A stretch of DNA of 64,000 nucleotides. Origin: Lutibaculum baratangense AMV1 (GTDB taxonomy: Bacteria; Pseudomonadota; Alphaproteobacteria; Rhizobiales; Tepidamorphaceae). The stretch spans positions 37,533 to 101,532 of the forward strand of contig NZ_AWXZ01000014.1 in the NCBI RefSeq assembly GCF_000496075.1, in the 5' to 3' direction. The position numbers and the translations under genes were made by a program. Positions 20,374 to 29,324 of the stretch are shown piece by piece (positions within the stretch are counted from its first letter, which is position 1; the number at the start of each line of letters is the position of its first letter). A model generated the notes under the pieces. The model was not told the origin of the DNA. It did not search any database and worked only from the letters and a program-made list of their open reading frames with translations.

Positions 20374-20502
20374 GATCAGGCGACTATTCCGCGGTCGCGG
20401 CCGCGGATGCAACTCCGGAACTGCCTCCCGCGTCTGGCGGGCGGCGGTCGCCGGAGCTATATGCAGGCCCTGCGACATCTTTCAGCCGGAACGATCTCTC
20501 TC

Positions 20503-20787
20503 ATGCCTTCGACGGACGACCTCGACCTCGTGCGCCGCCGCCTGCTCTACCGCTGCTGGCATCGCGGCACGCGCGAGATGGACCTCCTGCTCGGCCGCTA
20601 TGCCGAAGTGTATATCGCCGGCATGGACGAGGCGCAGCTCGGCGACCTCGAGACCCTAATGGAGGTCGACGAGAAGGAGCTGTTCGCCTGGCTGACCGAG
20701 ACGAAGCCCATGCCGGACGGCGCGGAAGGGGAGCTTGTTCGCAGCATCCGCCGCTTCCATGCCGAGCATCCGGTGGCGCAGGACTGA
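20503..20787 (+). CDS. sdhE: FAD assembly factor SdhE
   Basis: Small protein (94 residues) that promotes covalent flavin attachment to succinate dehydrogenase. The conserved RGxxE motif is seen in CWHRGTREMDLLLG, with the acidic-rich LMEVDEKELFAWLT helix after it. The ATG at 20503 was chosen because it gives the usual SdhE length; frames extending further upstream run through recG promoter space. It ends four bases before mfd, so the two are likely co-transcribed. Confidence 0.93.
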   Translation: MPSTDDLDLVRRRLLYRCWHRGTREMDLLLGRYAEVYIAGMDEAQLGDLETLMEVDEKELFAWLTETKPMPDGAEGELVRSIRRFHAEHPVAQD

Positions 20788-20791
20788 CGAC

Positions 20792-23700
20792 ATGAACGCA
20801 CCGACCCGGGTCAAGTCTTTCGACCCCCGCATGTTGCGAGGCACCGGCCACGTCACGCTGGCCCATGTCGCAGAGGGTTTCGACGCCGTCACGGTCGCCG
20901 ACGCCGCGCGCGCCCTGGCCACGGGCGACAGCCCGCTCCCGCTCGTCTTCGTCGCCCGCGATGCGCAGCGTCTCGCCGCGTTTCGGCAGACGCTTCAGTT
21001 CTTCGCGCCGGGCCATCGCTTCCTGTCGCTGCCTGCCTGGGACTGCCTGCCCTACGACCGCGTCTCGCCGGCGCCGGAGATCCTGTCGGAGCGGCTGGCG
21101 ACGCTGGCGAACCTCGCGACCGCCGACTTCCAGACGCCGACGATCGTCGGCACCACGGTCAACGCGCTCATCCAGCGGGTGCCGACCCGCGACTGGATCG
21201 GCCACCAGTCGCTCGTCGTGCGGCCCGGCAACATGCTCGACATGACGTCGCTCGCCGAATGGCTCGGCCGCAACGGCTTCGAGCGCAGCGGCACGGTTCG
21301 CGAGAGGGGCGAGTTTGCGGTGCGCGGCGGCATCGTCGACCTCTTCGCGCCGGGCCACGAGGCGCCGCTGCGGCTCGACTTCTTCGGCGACACGCTCGAA
21401 TCGATCCGTCCCTTCGATCCCGAGACGCAGCGCTCCACGGGCCAGCTCAGGGAGCTGTCGCTCGTGCCGATGAGCGAGCTCACGCTCGACGAGGAGTCCG
21501 TCAAGCGCTTCCGCCAGAACTTCGTCGCCCGCTTCGGCGTCGCCCGCAGCGACGACGCGCTCTACACTGCCGTCAGCGAGCGGCGGCGCCACCAGGGCAT
21601 GGAGCACTGGCTGCCCTTCTTCCACGAGAGGATGGCGACCGTCTTCGACTACCTGCCGGGCGCCCCCGTCATGCTCGACGCGCTGCTCGAGGAGGCGCGG
21701 GCCGAGCGCATGTCGCAGATCCGCGACTACCACCAGGCGCGCGTCCAGGCGCAGGAGAACACGAAGGGCGAGGCGCCCTACAAGCCGCTCGATCCGCACG
21801 AGCTCTATCTGTCGGACGACGACTGGAAGGCGTGCCTCTCCGAGCGGGCGCACGTCTCTCTCACCCCGTTCGACGTGCCGGAGACGGAAGCGACCGGCCC
21901 GGTCTTCGACATGGGCTCCAAGGAGGCGCGAAGCTTCGCTGCGGAGCGCACCGCCGCCGACGCGAGCCTGTTCCAGGCGGTCATCGACCACGACCGGGCC
22001 CTCAACAGGTCGGGGAAGCGGGTGATCGTCGCCTGCTGGAGCGAGGGCTCGCGCGACCGCATGGGCGACATGCTGCGCGACCACGGCCTGACGGCGATCG
22101 AGAACGTCGACAGCTGGGACGCGGCCCAGGCGCTCGGCAAGGGCATGACGGGCCTCGCGATCTTCGGCATCGAGCGAGGCTTCGAGGCCCCGAGCCTCGC
22201 CGTCATCGGCGAGCAGGACGTCCTCGGCGAGCGCTACCTCCGCGCCAAACGCAAGAGCCGGAAGGGCGCCGACTTCCTGACGGAGGTCACGAGCCTCTCG
22301 CCCGACGACTATGTCGTCCATGTCGACCACGGCATCGGGCGCTTCGTCGGCCTCAAGACGATCGAGGTCACGGGCGCGCCGCACGACTGCCTCGAGATCC
22401 ACTATCACGGCGGCGACAAGTTGTTCCTGCCCGTCGAGAACATCGAGCTCCTCTCGCGCTACGGCTCCGAGGACACCGTCGTGCAGCTCGACCGGCTGGG
22501 CGGCGGTGGCTGGCAGGCCCGCAAGGCCAAGATGAAGGAGCGCATTCGCGAGATGGCGAATGCGCTGATCAAGGTGGCTGCCGCCCGCGCCATGCGGGAC
22601 GCGCCGAGGCTCGATCCGCCGGAAGGCGCCTATGACGAGTTTTGCGCCCGTTTCCCCTACGAGGAGACGGACGACCAGCTGAACGCGATCGACGCCGTGC
22701 TCGAGGATTTCCACGCGGGCAAGCCGATGGACAGGCTGATCTGCGGCGACGTCGGCTTCGGCAAGACGGAGGTCGCGCTCCGCGCGGCGTTCGTCGCCGC
22801 CATGTCCGGCCGGCAGGTCGCGGTCGTGGTGCCGACGACGCTGCTCGCCCGCCAGCACTACAAGACCTTCTCCGAACGCTTCCGCGGCTTCCCGATCAAC
22901 GTTGCGCAGGTTTCGCGGATGGTGAGCCAGAAGGAGGCGGCCGCGGCGAAGAGGGGGATCGAATCGGGCGAGGTCGACATCCTCGTCGGGACGCACGCCC
23001 TCCTGTCGAAGTCGATCAAGTTCCGCGATCTCGCCCTCCTGATCGTCGACGAGGAGCAGCATTTCGGCGTTGCCCACAAGGAGCGCCTGAAGGAGTTGCG
23101 GGCCGACGTGCACGTGCTGACGCTCACGGCGACGCCGATCCCGCGGACCCTCCAGCTCTCGCTGACGGGGATCCGCGAGCTCTCGATCATCGCCACGCCG
23201 CCGGTCGACCGGCTTGCGGTGCGCACCTTCGTCACGCCCTTCGACGGCGTCGTCCTGCGGGAGGCGCTGCTGCGCGAGCACTACCGGGGCGGCCAGACAT
23301 ACTTCGTGGCCCCGCGCCTGAGCGACCTGCCGGACATCGAGGAGTTCCTGAAGGAGCAGGTCCCGGAGGTGAAATACGCCATCGCCCATGGACAGCTGTC
23401 CTCGAGCCGCCTCGAGGAGGTGATGACCGCCTTCTACGACGGCCAGTTCGACGTGCTCGTCTCGACGGCGATCGTCGAATCGGGGCTCGACGTCCCCACG
23501 GCGAACACGCTGATCGTGCACCGTGCCGACATGTTCGGCCTCGCCCAGCTCTACCAGATGCGCGGCCGCGTCGGCCGGTCGAAGGCGCGGGCCTACGCCT
23601 ACTTCGCGGTGCCGGGCGGCAAGAAGCTGACGAAGGGAGCGGAGAAGCGGCTCAAGGTGCTTCAGTCGCTCGACACGCTCGGCGCGGGCTTCATGCTGGC

Positions 23701-24316
23701 GAGCCACGACCTCGACATCAGGGGCGCCGGCAACCTGCTCGGCGAGGAGCAGTCGGGGCACATCAAGGAAGTCGGCTACGAGCTCTACCAGTCCATGCTG
23801 GAGGAGGCGGTCGCGTCCCTGCGCGAGGGTGGCGGGCCCGTGGAGGAAGACGGGCAGTGGTCGCCGCAGATCGAGCTCGGCACGCCGGTGCTCATCCCGG
23901 AGCACTATGTCACCGACCTCGAGGTGCGCCTCGGCCTCTACCGCCGGCTGTCGCAGATCGAGGACGCCTCGGAGGTCGATGCCTTCGGGTCCGAGATGGC
24001 CGACCGCTTCGGGAGGCCGCCGAGCGAGGTCGAGCACCTGCTCGACATCGTGCGCATCAAGATCCTGTGCCGCGAGGCCGGCGTCGAGCGCGTCGAGGCT
24101 GGGCCGAAGGGCATGCTGTTTGCCCTGCGCAACAACCGCTTCGCCAACCCCAACGGCCTCGTGGACTTCGTGTCCAAGGAGGGCAGGCTCGCGAAGGTGC
24201 GGCCCGACCACAAGATCGTCCTTCAGCGCAGCTGGGAGTCGCCGGAGGAGAGACTGAGGGGCGCGATGCAGGTCATGCGCACGCTGGCGGGCCTGGCGCA
24301 GAAGGCAGCCGCCTGA
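20792..24316 (+). CDS. mfd: transcription-repair coupling factor
   Basis: Translocase of 1174 residues that removes stalled RNA polymerase from lesions and recruits UvrA. It has a UvrB-homology region at the N-terminus (LPAWDCLPYDRVSP, ERGEFAVRGGIVDLFAPG), the RNA-polymerase-interacting domain (DYVVHVDHGIGRFVGL), then translocase motifs ICGDVGFGKTEVALRAAF, IVDEEQHFGVAHKERLK, LTATPIPRTLQLSL and QMRGRVGRSKARAYAYF, and the TRCF C-terminal domain. Start at 20792 gives the usual N-terminus; earlier in-frame ATG codons overlap sdhE. Confidence 0.97.
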   Translation: MNAPTRVKSFDPRMLRGTGHVTLAHVAEGFDAVTVADAARALATGDSPLPLVFVARDAQRLAAFRQTLQFFAPGHRFLSLPAWDCLPYDRVSPAPEILSERLATLANLATADFQTPTIVGTTVNALIQRVPTRDWIGHQSLVVRPGNMLDMTSLAEWLGRNGFERSGTVRERGEFAVRGGIVDLFAPGHEAPLRLDFFGDTLESIRPFDPETQRSTGQLRELSLVPMSELTLDEESVKRFRQNFVARFGVARSDDALYTAVSERRRHQGMEHWLPFFHERMATVFDYLPGAPVMLDALLEEARAERMSQIRDYHQARVQAQENTKGEAPYKPLDPHELYLSDDDWKACLSERAHVSLTPFDVPETEATGPVFDMGSKEARSFAAERTAADASLFQAVIDHDRALNRSGKRVIVACWSEGSRDRMGDMLRDHGLTAIENVDSWDAAQALGKGMTGLAIFGIERGFEAPSLAVIGEQDVLGERYLRAKRKSRKGADFLTEVTSLSPDDYVVHVDHGIGRFVGLKTIEVTGAPHDCLEIHYHGGDKLFLPVENIELLSRYGSEDTVVQLDRLGGGGWQARKAKMKERIREMANALIKVAAARAMRDAPRLDPPEGAYDEFCARFPYEETDDQLNAIDAVLEDFHAGKPMDRLICGDVGFGKTEVALRAAFVAAMSGRQVAVVVPTTLLARQHYKTFSERFRGFPINVAQVSRMVSQKEAAAAKRGIESGEVDILVGTHALLSKSIKFRDLALLIVDEEQHFGVAHKERLKELRADVHVLTLTATPIPRTLQLSLTGIRELSIIATPPVDRLAVRTFVTPFDGVVLREALLREHYRGGQTYFVAPRLSDLPDIEEFLKEQVPEVKYAIAHGQLSSSRLEEVMTAFYDGQFDVLVSTAIVESGLDVPTANTLIVHRADMFGLAQLYQMRGRVGRSKARAYAYFAVPGGKKLTKGAEKRLKVLQSLDTLGAGFMLASHDLDIRGAGNLLGEEQSGHIKEVGYELYQSMLEEAVASLREGGGPVEEDGQWSPQIELGTPVLIPEHYVTDLEVRLGLYRRLSQIEDASEVDAFGSEMADRFGRPPSEVEHLLDIVRIKILCREAGVERVEAGPKGMLFALRNNRFANPNGLVDFVSKEGRLAKVRPDHKIVLQRSWESPEERLRGAMQVMRTLAGLAQKAAA

Positions 24317-24373
24317 GACTGCTGCCTTCGTTGCGGAGGTCGAGCCGGCATCCGCCGAGCGGGCGGCCGCTCC

Positions 24374-25045
24374 CTATTCCGCTGGCGCCTCGACGCGCGC
24401 GCGATCGATCGCTTCCGCGAGCGTTTCGGGCGACTGCGCGCCTACGACGCCGAACCGGTCGGCGAGGATGAAGCAGGGCACTCCGGTCACGCCGAGCTGC
24501 TGGGCGAGCGCGATCTCCTTCTCGACGAGGTCGCGATCCGCATCGCCCGCGAGCAACTCCGCGATCAGGTCGCCGTCGATCCCGTTCGTTTCCGCGATCG
24601 CCGTCAGAACCTGCGGGTCCTCGATGTCCCCGCCTTCGGAGAAGTAGTGGCGGAAGAGGTCCTCAACGACGTCAGACTGGCGGCCGGTTGAGGCCGCCCA
24701 GCGGATCAGGCGGTGCGAGTCGATCGTGTTCGGCGTCCGCGCGATCCGGCCGAAGTCGACCTCGAGCCCTTCCGCATCGGCCGCGGCCTCGATCCGGCCG
24801 TAGATCTCCCGGGCCCGCTCCGGGCCGCCGAACTTGTTTTCGAGGTACTGCTGCCGATCGACGCCGCCGCGTGGAATGGTCGGGTCGAGCTGGAACGGTC
24901 GCCACCTCACCTCTGCCTCCACGTCCGGGCGCATGGCGAGCGCCTGCTCGAGCCGCCTCTTGCCGATGTAGCACCAGGGGCAGATCGTGTCGGACACGAC
25001 GTCGATCGTCAGCCTGCCGCCGGCCCCGGTCGCTGTTTCCGTCAT
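24374..25045 (-). CDS. DsbA family (FrnE-like) oxidoreductase
   Basis: Thioredoxin-fold protein of 223 residues without a signal peptide, so cytosolic. The CPWC redox motif lies in SDTICPWCYIGKRRLEQA; the later cis-Pro segment reads GVTGVPCFILADRFGVVGAQ. This pattern matches FrnE/2-hydroxychromene-2-carboxylate isomerase-like DsbA proteins. AGGAGGAC precedes the ATG. Its start overlaps the stop of the upstream solute-binding-protein gene by four bases (ATGA), so they form an operon although a functional link is not obvious. Confidence 0.9.
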   Translation of the reverse strand: MTETATGAGGRLTIDVVSDTICPWCYIGKRRLEQALAMRPDVEAEVRWRPFQLDPTIPRGGVDRQQYLENKFGGPERAREIYGRIEAAADAEGLEVDFGRIARTPNTIDSHRLIRWAASTGRQSDVVEDLFRHYFSEGGDIEDPQVLTAIAETNGIDGDLIAELLAGDADRDLVEKEIALAQQLGVTGVPCFILADRFGVVGAQSPETLAEAIDRARVEAPAE

Positions 25046-26883
25046 GGCTTCGTGTCCTCCTCTGCCGTTCGGTCCCACCACGTCTCGAGGGCGTAGCCGT
25101 AGAGGGGCGGCGTCTCGGGATGCGCGAACCGTTCTTGGTAGGCGACCCAATGGCTCGGTCGGTGAAACAGTGGCACGACATAGTGGCCGGAGACGAGCAG
25201 CCGGTCGAGGGCACGCACGGCCGTGACGAAGTCGTCCCTGTCGTGGGCTGCGAGCAGTGCGTCGATCGTCGCGTCGATGCCGGGGCTCGTGACGCCCATG
25301 TAGTTGCGCGTCCCCGGCTGGTCGGCGGCCGCGCTGCCCCAATAGAAGCGCTGTTCGTTGCCGGGGGAGAGCGAGCTGAACCAGAAGTGGTGGGTGACGT
25401 CGAAGTCGTAGCTCTGCTTGCGGCGCTGATACTGAGCCGAGTCCACGGAGCGAACCCGCGCCTCGATGCCGGCCCGGTCGAGCGCGCGTGAGAATGCCAG
25501 CGCGAGGCGTTCGTGCTCGCGGGTGGCGACGAGGATCTCGAACGACATGCGCTCCCCCGTCTCCGCATTGACCAGGCGCCCGTCGCGAAGCTCGAAGCCG
25601 CCCGCCTTTAGCAGACGTAGCGCCTCCCGAAGGGCTCGCCGATCGTCTGCGCCGCGCCGCTGGCCGCCAAGGTCACCTTCCAGGACACGCTGGGGAACCT
25701 CGTCGATCCACGGTGCGAGCAGTTCGCGTTCGTGGTCGGTCGCCGGACGCCCCTCGGCCGAAAGCTCGGATCCGTCGAAGAAGCTGTCGGTGCGCTCGTA
25801 CAGGTCCCGGTAGTAGGCGCGGTTCACCCAAGCGCCGGGGAAGAGGAGGGAGAGCCCCTCCCGCACCCGAATGTCGCCGAAGGGCGCCCGGCGTGTGTTG
25901 AAGACGAAGGCCGACATGCCGCGGGGGGCTCCGTTGGGCAGTGCCTCCTTGACGATCTCGCCGCGCCTGGCCGCCGGAAAGTCGTAGGAGAGAGCCCAGC
26001 GCGACGGGTCCTCCTCTTCGCGGAAATCGATGATTCCCTTGCGAAAGGCTTCCAGAGCGGTTTCCTGGTCGCGGAAGTACTCGTAGCGGATCGTGTCGAA
26101 GTTGTACTGGCCGCTGGTCGCCGGAAGGTCGTTGCCCCACCAGTCCTTCTGCCGGGTCAGGGTGATGGAGCGGCCCCGGGCGACGTTCGAGACGACGTAG
26201 GGTCCCGTCCCGACGGGGGGCGACAGGCCGAGCTTGTCGAAGGTCTCCACGTTGTAGACGTGCGACGGCAGGACCGGCATGAGGCCCATGATCAGTGGCA
26301 TCTCGCGCTCTGCCTCGGGAGAGAACGAGAAGCGGACGCTCCGCTCGCCGGTCGCCCGTGCGGAGTCGACTAGCGCATAGTAGCTGCGATGATTCGGTCG
26401 GCCCCGGTCGCGGAGCAGGCGCCATGAGGCGATCACGTCGTCGACGGTCACCGGCTCGCCGTCCGAGAACCTGGCGCGCGCATCGATGGTGAACTCGATC
26501 CATGACCGGTCTTCCGGCATCGTGACGCTCTCCGCGATCAGCGGATAGAGCGCGAACGGCTCTCCGAGGCTGCGGGCGAGGAGCGGCTGGAAGACGTAGC
26601 CGCTGAGGTTGCGAGCTTCCTGCCCCGTCACGGTGAAGGGGTTGAGCGTGTCGAAGGACCCCACGACGGATATGCCAATCCACCCGCCCTTCGGTGCGTC
26701 CGGATTGGCATATCCGAAATGGGTAAAGTCGGGCGGTTCCTTCACATCTCCGTGCATGGCGATGCCGTGGCTCGGCTGCGGTTCGGCGGACGCCGAGGCG
26801 AGCTCCGGTGCTGCGGTCACCGCGGCCGCGAGCAGGCCCGGCAGGAGGAGGCGGACGGCGCGGTGGTGTGTTCTGCGAATCAT
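25042..26883 (-). CDS. extracellular solute-binding protein, family 5 (peptide/opine type)
   Basis: Periplasmic receptor of an ABC importer, 613 residues. A signal peptide (MIRRTHHRAVRLLLPGLLAAAVTAAPELASASA) is followed by the family 5 pattern: FTHFGYANPDAPKGG, GSFDTLNPFTV, a LAESVT-type segment, FSDGEPVTVDDVIASWRLL, and GTGPYVV. This subtype resembles YejA, the receptor of the microcin C/oligopeptide importer. No permease or ATPase genes lie next to it, so the partner components must be elsewhere. The ATG at 26883 was preferred to one 42 bases upstream because it gives a normal signal peptide. Confidence 0.92.
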   Translation of the reverse strand: MIRRTHHRAVRLLLPGLLAAAVTAAPELASASAEPQPSHGIAMHGDVKEPPDFTHFGYANPDAPKGGWIGISVVGSFDTLNPFTVTGQEARNLSGYVFQPLLARSLGEPFALYPLIAESVTMPEDRSWIEFTIDARARFSDGEPVTVDDVIASWRLLRDRGRPNHRSYYALVDSARATGERSVRFSFSPEAEREMPLIMGLMPVLPSHVYNVETFDKLGLSPPVGTGPYVVSNVARGRSITLTRQKDWWGNDLPATSGQYNFDTIRYEYFRDQETALEAFRKGIIDFREEEDPSRWALSYDFPAARRGEIVKEALPNGAPRGMSAFVFNTRRAPFGDIRVREGLSLLFPGAWVNRAYYRDLYERTDSFFDGSELSAEGRPATDHERELLAPWIDEVPQRVLEGDLGGQRRGADDRRALREALRLLKAGGFELRDGRLVNAETGERMSFEILVATREHERLALAFSRALDRAGIEARVRSVDSAQYQRRKQSYDFDVTHHFWFSSLSPGNEQRFYWGSAAADQPGTRNYMGVTSPGIDATIDALLAAHDRDDFVTAVRALDRLLVSGHYVVPLFHRPSHWVAYQERFAHPETPPLYGYALETWWDRTAEEDTKP

Positions 26884-27056
26884 CGGGCCAGTCTTGCTGC
26901 GCCGGCTGGAAAAACTATGGCACAAGCGTTATTCCGGGCACCCGTAGGCGCAATCATCCTGTTGCCGCATTCGGCATGGAGGTAACGCGCGACAGTTAAC
27001 GCGATTTGCCGCCGCCTCGATAGGGCGGTCCCCTCTCGCAAACTTCGAGGACGTAC

Positions 27057-27734
27057 ATGGTATTCGACATCGCCAAGATTCGCCTTCGGGCGCTCGTCTC
27101 GACGGGGCTGACGGCGGCTGCCCTCATGGCGGCGGCGAGCTTCGGCCCGGCACATGCGCAGAACCAGCAGCCGGCAGCAGGCGCCGAGAACCTCGGCAAC
27201 TGGATCAAGATCTGCACGAAGGATCCCCAGGCCGACAACAAGAATGTCTGCCTGGTGACCCAGGAGGTCCGTACGGACGCTGGCGAGTTCCTGGCCTCCG
27301 TCTCCGTCCGCGAGGTCGAGGGCGAGGACGGCAAGACGCTCATGGTGGCGGTGCCGCCCGGCACGCTCCTGCAGCCCGGCATCCGCGTGCAGGTCGACGA
27401 GGGCGAGCAGCAGGCCGGGAAGTACGTGATCTGCCTGCCGAATGCCTGTTACGCCGAGTTGGAGATCGCGCAGGCCTTCGTGAACAAGATGAAGGCCGGC
27501 AAGAACCTCGTCGTCTCGGTGATCAACAACCAGGGCAAGGCGGTCGGCGTCGGCCTTACCCTCGTGGGCTTCACCAAGGGTTATGACGGCGCGCCCGTCG
27601 ACACCGAGGTGCTCGCGCAGCAGCGCCAGAAGCTGCAGGAAGAGCTTCAGAAGCGGGCGGAAGAGGCCCGCAAGCGCCTCGCCGATCAGAACGGCCAGCA
27701 GCAGCAGGGCGACAACGCGGGGCAGAGCCAGTAG
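27057..27734 (+). CDS. invasion-associated locus B (IalB) family protein
   Basis: Exported protein of 225 residues. A signal peptide ends near GPAHAQ at about residue 35. The IalB domain follows, with NWIKICTKD, NVCLVTQEV, two further Cys in YVICLPNACYAEL, and VSVINNQGKAVGVGLTLVGFTKGYD. A charged C-terminal helix (QQRQKLQEELQKRAEEARKRLADQ) is a likely coiled coil and ends in a Gln-rich tail. IalB was named from Bartonella invasion, but the family is widespread in free-living alphaproteobacteria and the role here is unknown. Confidence 0.93.
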   Translation: MVFDIAKIRLRALVSTGLTAAALMAAASFGPAHAQNQQPAAGAENLGNWIKICTKDPQADNKNVCLVTQEVRTDAGEFLASVSVREVEGEDGKTLMVAVPPGTLLQPGIRVQVDEGEQQAGKYVICLPNACYAELEIAQAFVNKMKAGKNLVVSVINNQGKAVGVGLTLVGFTKGYDGAPVDTEVLAQQRQKLQEELQKRAEEARKRLADQNGQQQQGDNAGQSQ

Positions 27735-27759
27735 GCGCTCGCGAGCGCCTTTGCCGGAC

Positions 27760-27785
27760 GGGGCGCGGCAGCCTCCGCGCCCCTT
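27760..27785 (+). terminator. terminator after the IalB gene
   Basis: GGGGCGCGG, a 6-base loop, CCGCGCCCC and TT, 25 bases after the IalB stop. A shorter palindrome (GGCGCTCGCGAGCGCC followed by TTT) overlaps the stop codon region at 27734-27749. Both could serve the convergent IalB and hspQ genes. Confidence 0.65.
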
Positions 27786-27813
27786 CCAGGCGTCATATCG
27801 TCCGGACGCGCTG

Positions 27814-28143
27814 TCAGTTCAGCGAGGTCGCGGAGCTTCTGTACTGGCCGTTCTCGTGCGAGTCGAAGGTCTCCGCGACCTGCGGGTGGCGCACAGGCTC
27901 CCCGGTCTCGTCGGGCAGGAGATTCTGCTCCGAGACGTAAGCGATGTACTCTGTCTCCGCGTTTTCGGCGAACAGATGGTAGTAGGGCTGATCCTTGTCG
28001 GGGCGAATATCCTCCGGGATCGAGAGCCACCATTCCTCCGTGTTGGAGAAGATGGGATCCACGTCGAAAATGACGCCGCGGAAGGGGTAGACGCGGTGTC
28101 TGACGACCTGGCCGATCGTGTATTTTGCGGTTCGTGCCTGCAT
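27814..28143 (-). CDS. hspQ: heat shock protein HspQ
   Basis: Protein of 109 residues with the YccV-like hemimethylated-DNA-binding domain; in enterobacteria HspQ is a specificity factor for Lon. Landmarks are YTIGQVVRHRVYPFRGVIFDVDP, the paired Trp in EEWWLSIP, and QPYYHLFAENAETEYIAYVSEQNL. The ATG at 28143 starts the conserved part; the frame running upstream to 28329 is non-homologous. A likely promoter lies at 28193-28220. Confidence 0.92.
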   Translation of the reverse strand: MQARTAKYTIGQVVRHRVYPFRGVIFDVDPIFSNTEEWWLSIPEDIRPDKDQPYYHLFAENAETEYIAYVSEQNLLPDETGEPVRHPQVAETFDSHENGQYRSSATSLN

Positions 28144-28192
28144 TCTTCGATAGCGTCGCTTTCGGACGCGTCCTGACGTTCCGTTCGTTGAA

Positions 28193-28220
28193 ATGATTGT
28201 GTCATGTTGCAGCGTGTCAA
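28193..28220 (-). promoter_or_regulatory. candidate promoter of hspQ
   Basis: Read on the minus strand, TTGACA is followed after 16 bases by AATCAT, about 50 bases before the hspQ start. The -35 match is perfect and the -10 match is 4 of 6. The CTTGAC start also partly resembles a heat-shock -35 box, but no CCCAT-type -10 is clear. Confidence 0.45.
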
Positions 28221-28351
28221 GCCATGCGGGATTTCTTCGACAGGATCTTCCGCATAGGCTGCACCGCAACGCTGGTGGGTGATGGCGAAGCCGCGGCCCG
28301 CCGTCCGACATTCCTCCAGCCTCGTCCAAACCCCTTCAGCCGGAGCCCCTC

Positions 28352-29309
28352 TTGCAGCAGGTCATAGCGCTTGCGGCGCCGTTCTTCGGCCTGATCCTGC
28401 TCGGCTTCGTCGCCGGGAAGCTCGTCCGGCACCCGCCGGAAGGGCTCGCCTGGCTCAACACCTTCATCGTCTACCTCGCGCTTCCCGCGCTGTTCTTCCA
28501 GCTGATCGCCCAGACGCCGTTCGAGCAGCTGAAGCAGTGGTCCTTCGTGATCACCACGACCACCACGACGAGCATCATGTTCGTGGTCTCGGCCCTCGTG
28601 GGCTATGCGTTCACGCGCAGTGGCCGGGCTGCGGCGATACAGGGTGCGGCTGGCGCTTACGCGAACGTGGGCTATATGGGGCCGGGCCTGACGCTGGCGA
28701 CACTCGGGCCCGCGGCGACCGTGCCGACGGCGCTGATCTTCAGCTTCGACAGCGCGCTGATGTTCACGCTGGTGCCGCTCATGATGTCCCTGGCCTCCGG
28801 GAAGCCGATGTCCGAGTGGGCGCTGGCGCTGCAGATCGCGGGGCGGATCCTCCTGCACCCCTTCATCCTGGCGACGCTCGCCGGCGTGTTGGCCGCCTAT
28901 CTCCAGTGGCGCCCTCCGGAGGCGATCGACACGATGCTGACCTATCTGCGCAACGCCGCGGCGCCCTGCGCGCTCTTCGCGATGGGCGTCAGCGTCGCGC
29001 TGCGCCCGATTCGACGAATTCCCGGCGAACTGCCGCTCCTGGTGCTCTTCAAGCTCGTCGTGCACCCGGTTCTCGCGCTCGTCCTCCTCAGTTTGGTGGG
29101 GAGCTTCGATCCGGTCTGGGTGAAGACCGCCATCATGATGGCGGCGCTCCCCCCGCCTCAACGTCTTCGTGCTTGCGCAGCAATACGATGTCTACGTGGA
29201 GCGGGCATCCAGCACGGTGCTCGTGGCGACCGCGCTTTCCGTGCTCACGCTGACGACCGTCATGTATCTCGCTGCGACGGATCGTCTCCCCGTCGATCTG
29301 TTTCCCTGA
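28352..29309 (+). pseudogene. AEC family permease, frame broken near the 3' end
   Basis: Auxin-efflux-carrier family transporter (10 membrane segments expected). The frame from the TTG at 28352 gives LAAPFFGLILLGFVAGKL, GLAWLNTFIVYLALPALFF, GAAGAYANVGYMG and further hydrophobic segments up to VKTAIMMAALP. At the C run 29149-29154 the frame shifts: the family C-terminus (LNVFVLAQQYDVYVERAS and a final membrane segment) continues in the next forward frame to a stop at 29307-29309. The open frame instead runs on to 29407 with unrelated residues. One extra base explains it; it may be a real mutation or a sequencing error in the C run. Confidence 0.85.
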
Positions 29310-29324
29310 CCTGCCCCCAAAGGG

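Noticed and set aside
20501..24211. Minus-strand open frame of 1236 codons opposite mfd
   Set aside because: Mirror of the mfd codon pattern; no recognisable protein motif, while mfd is unmistakable.
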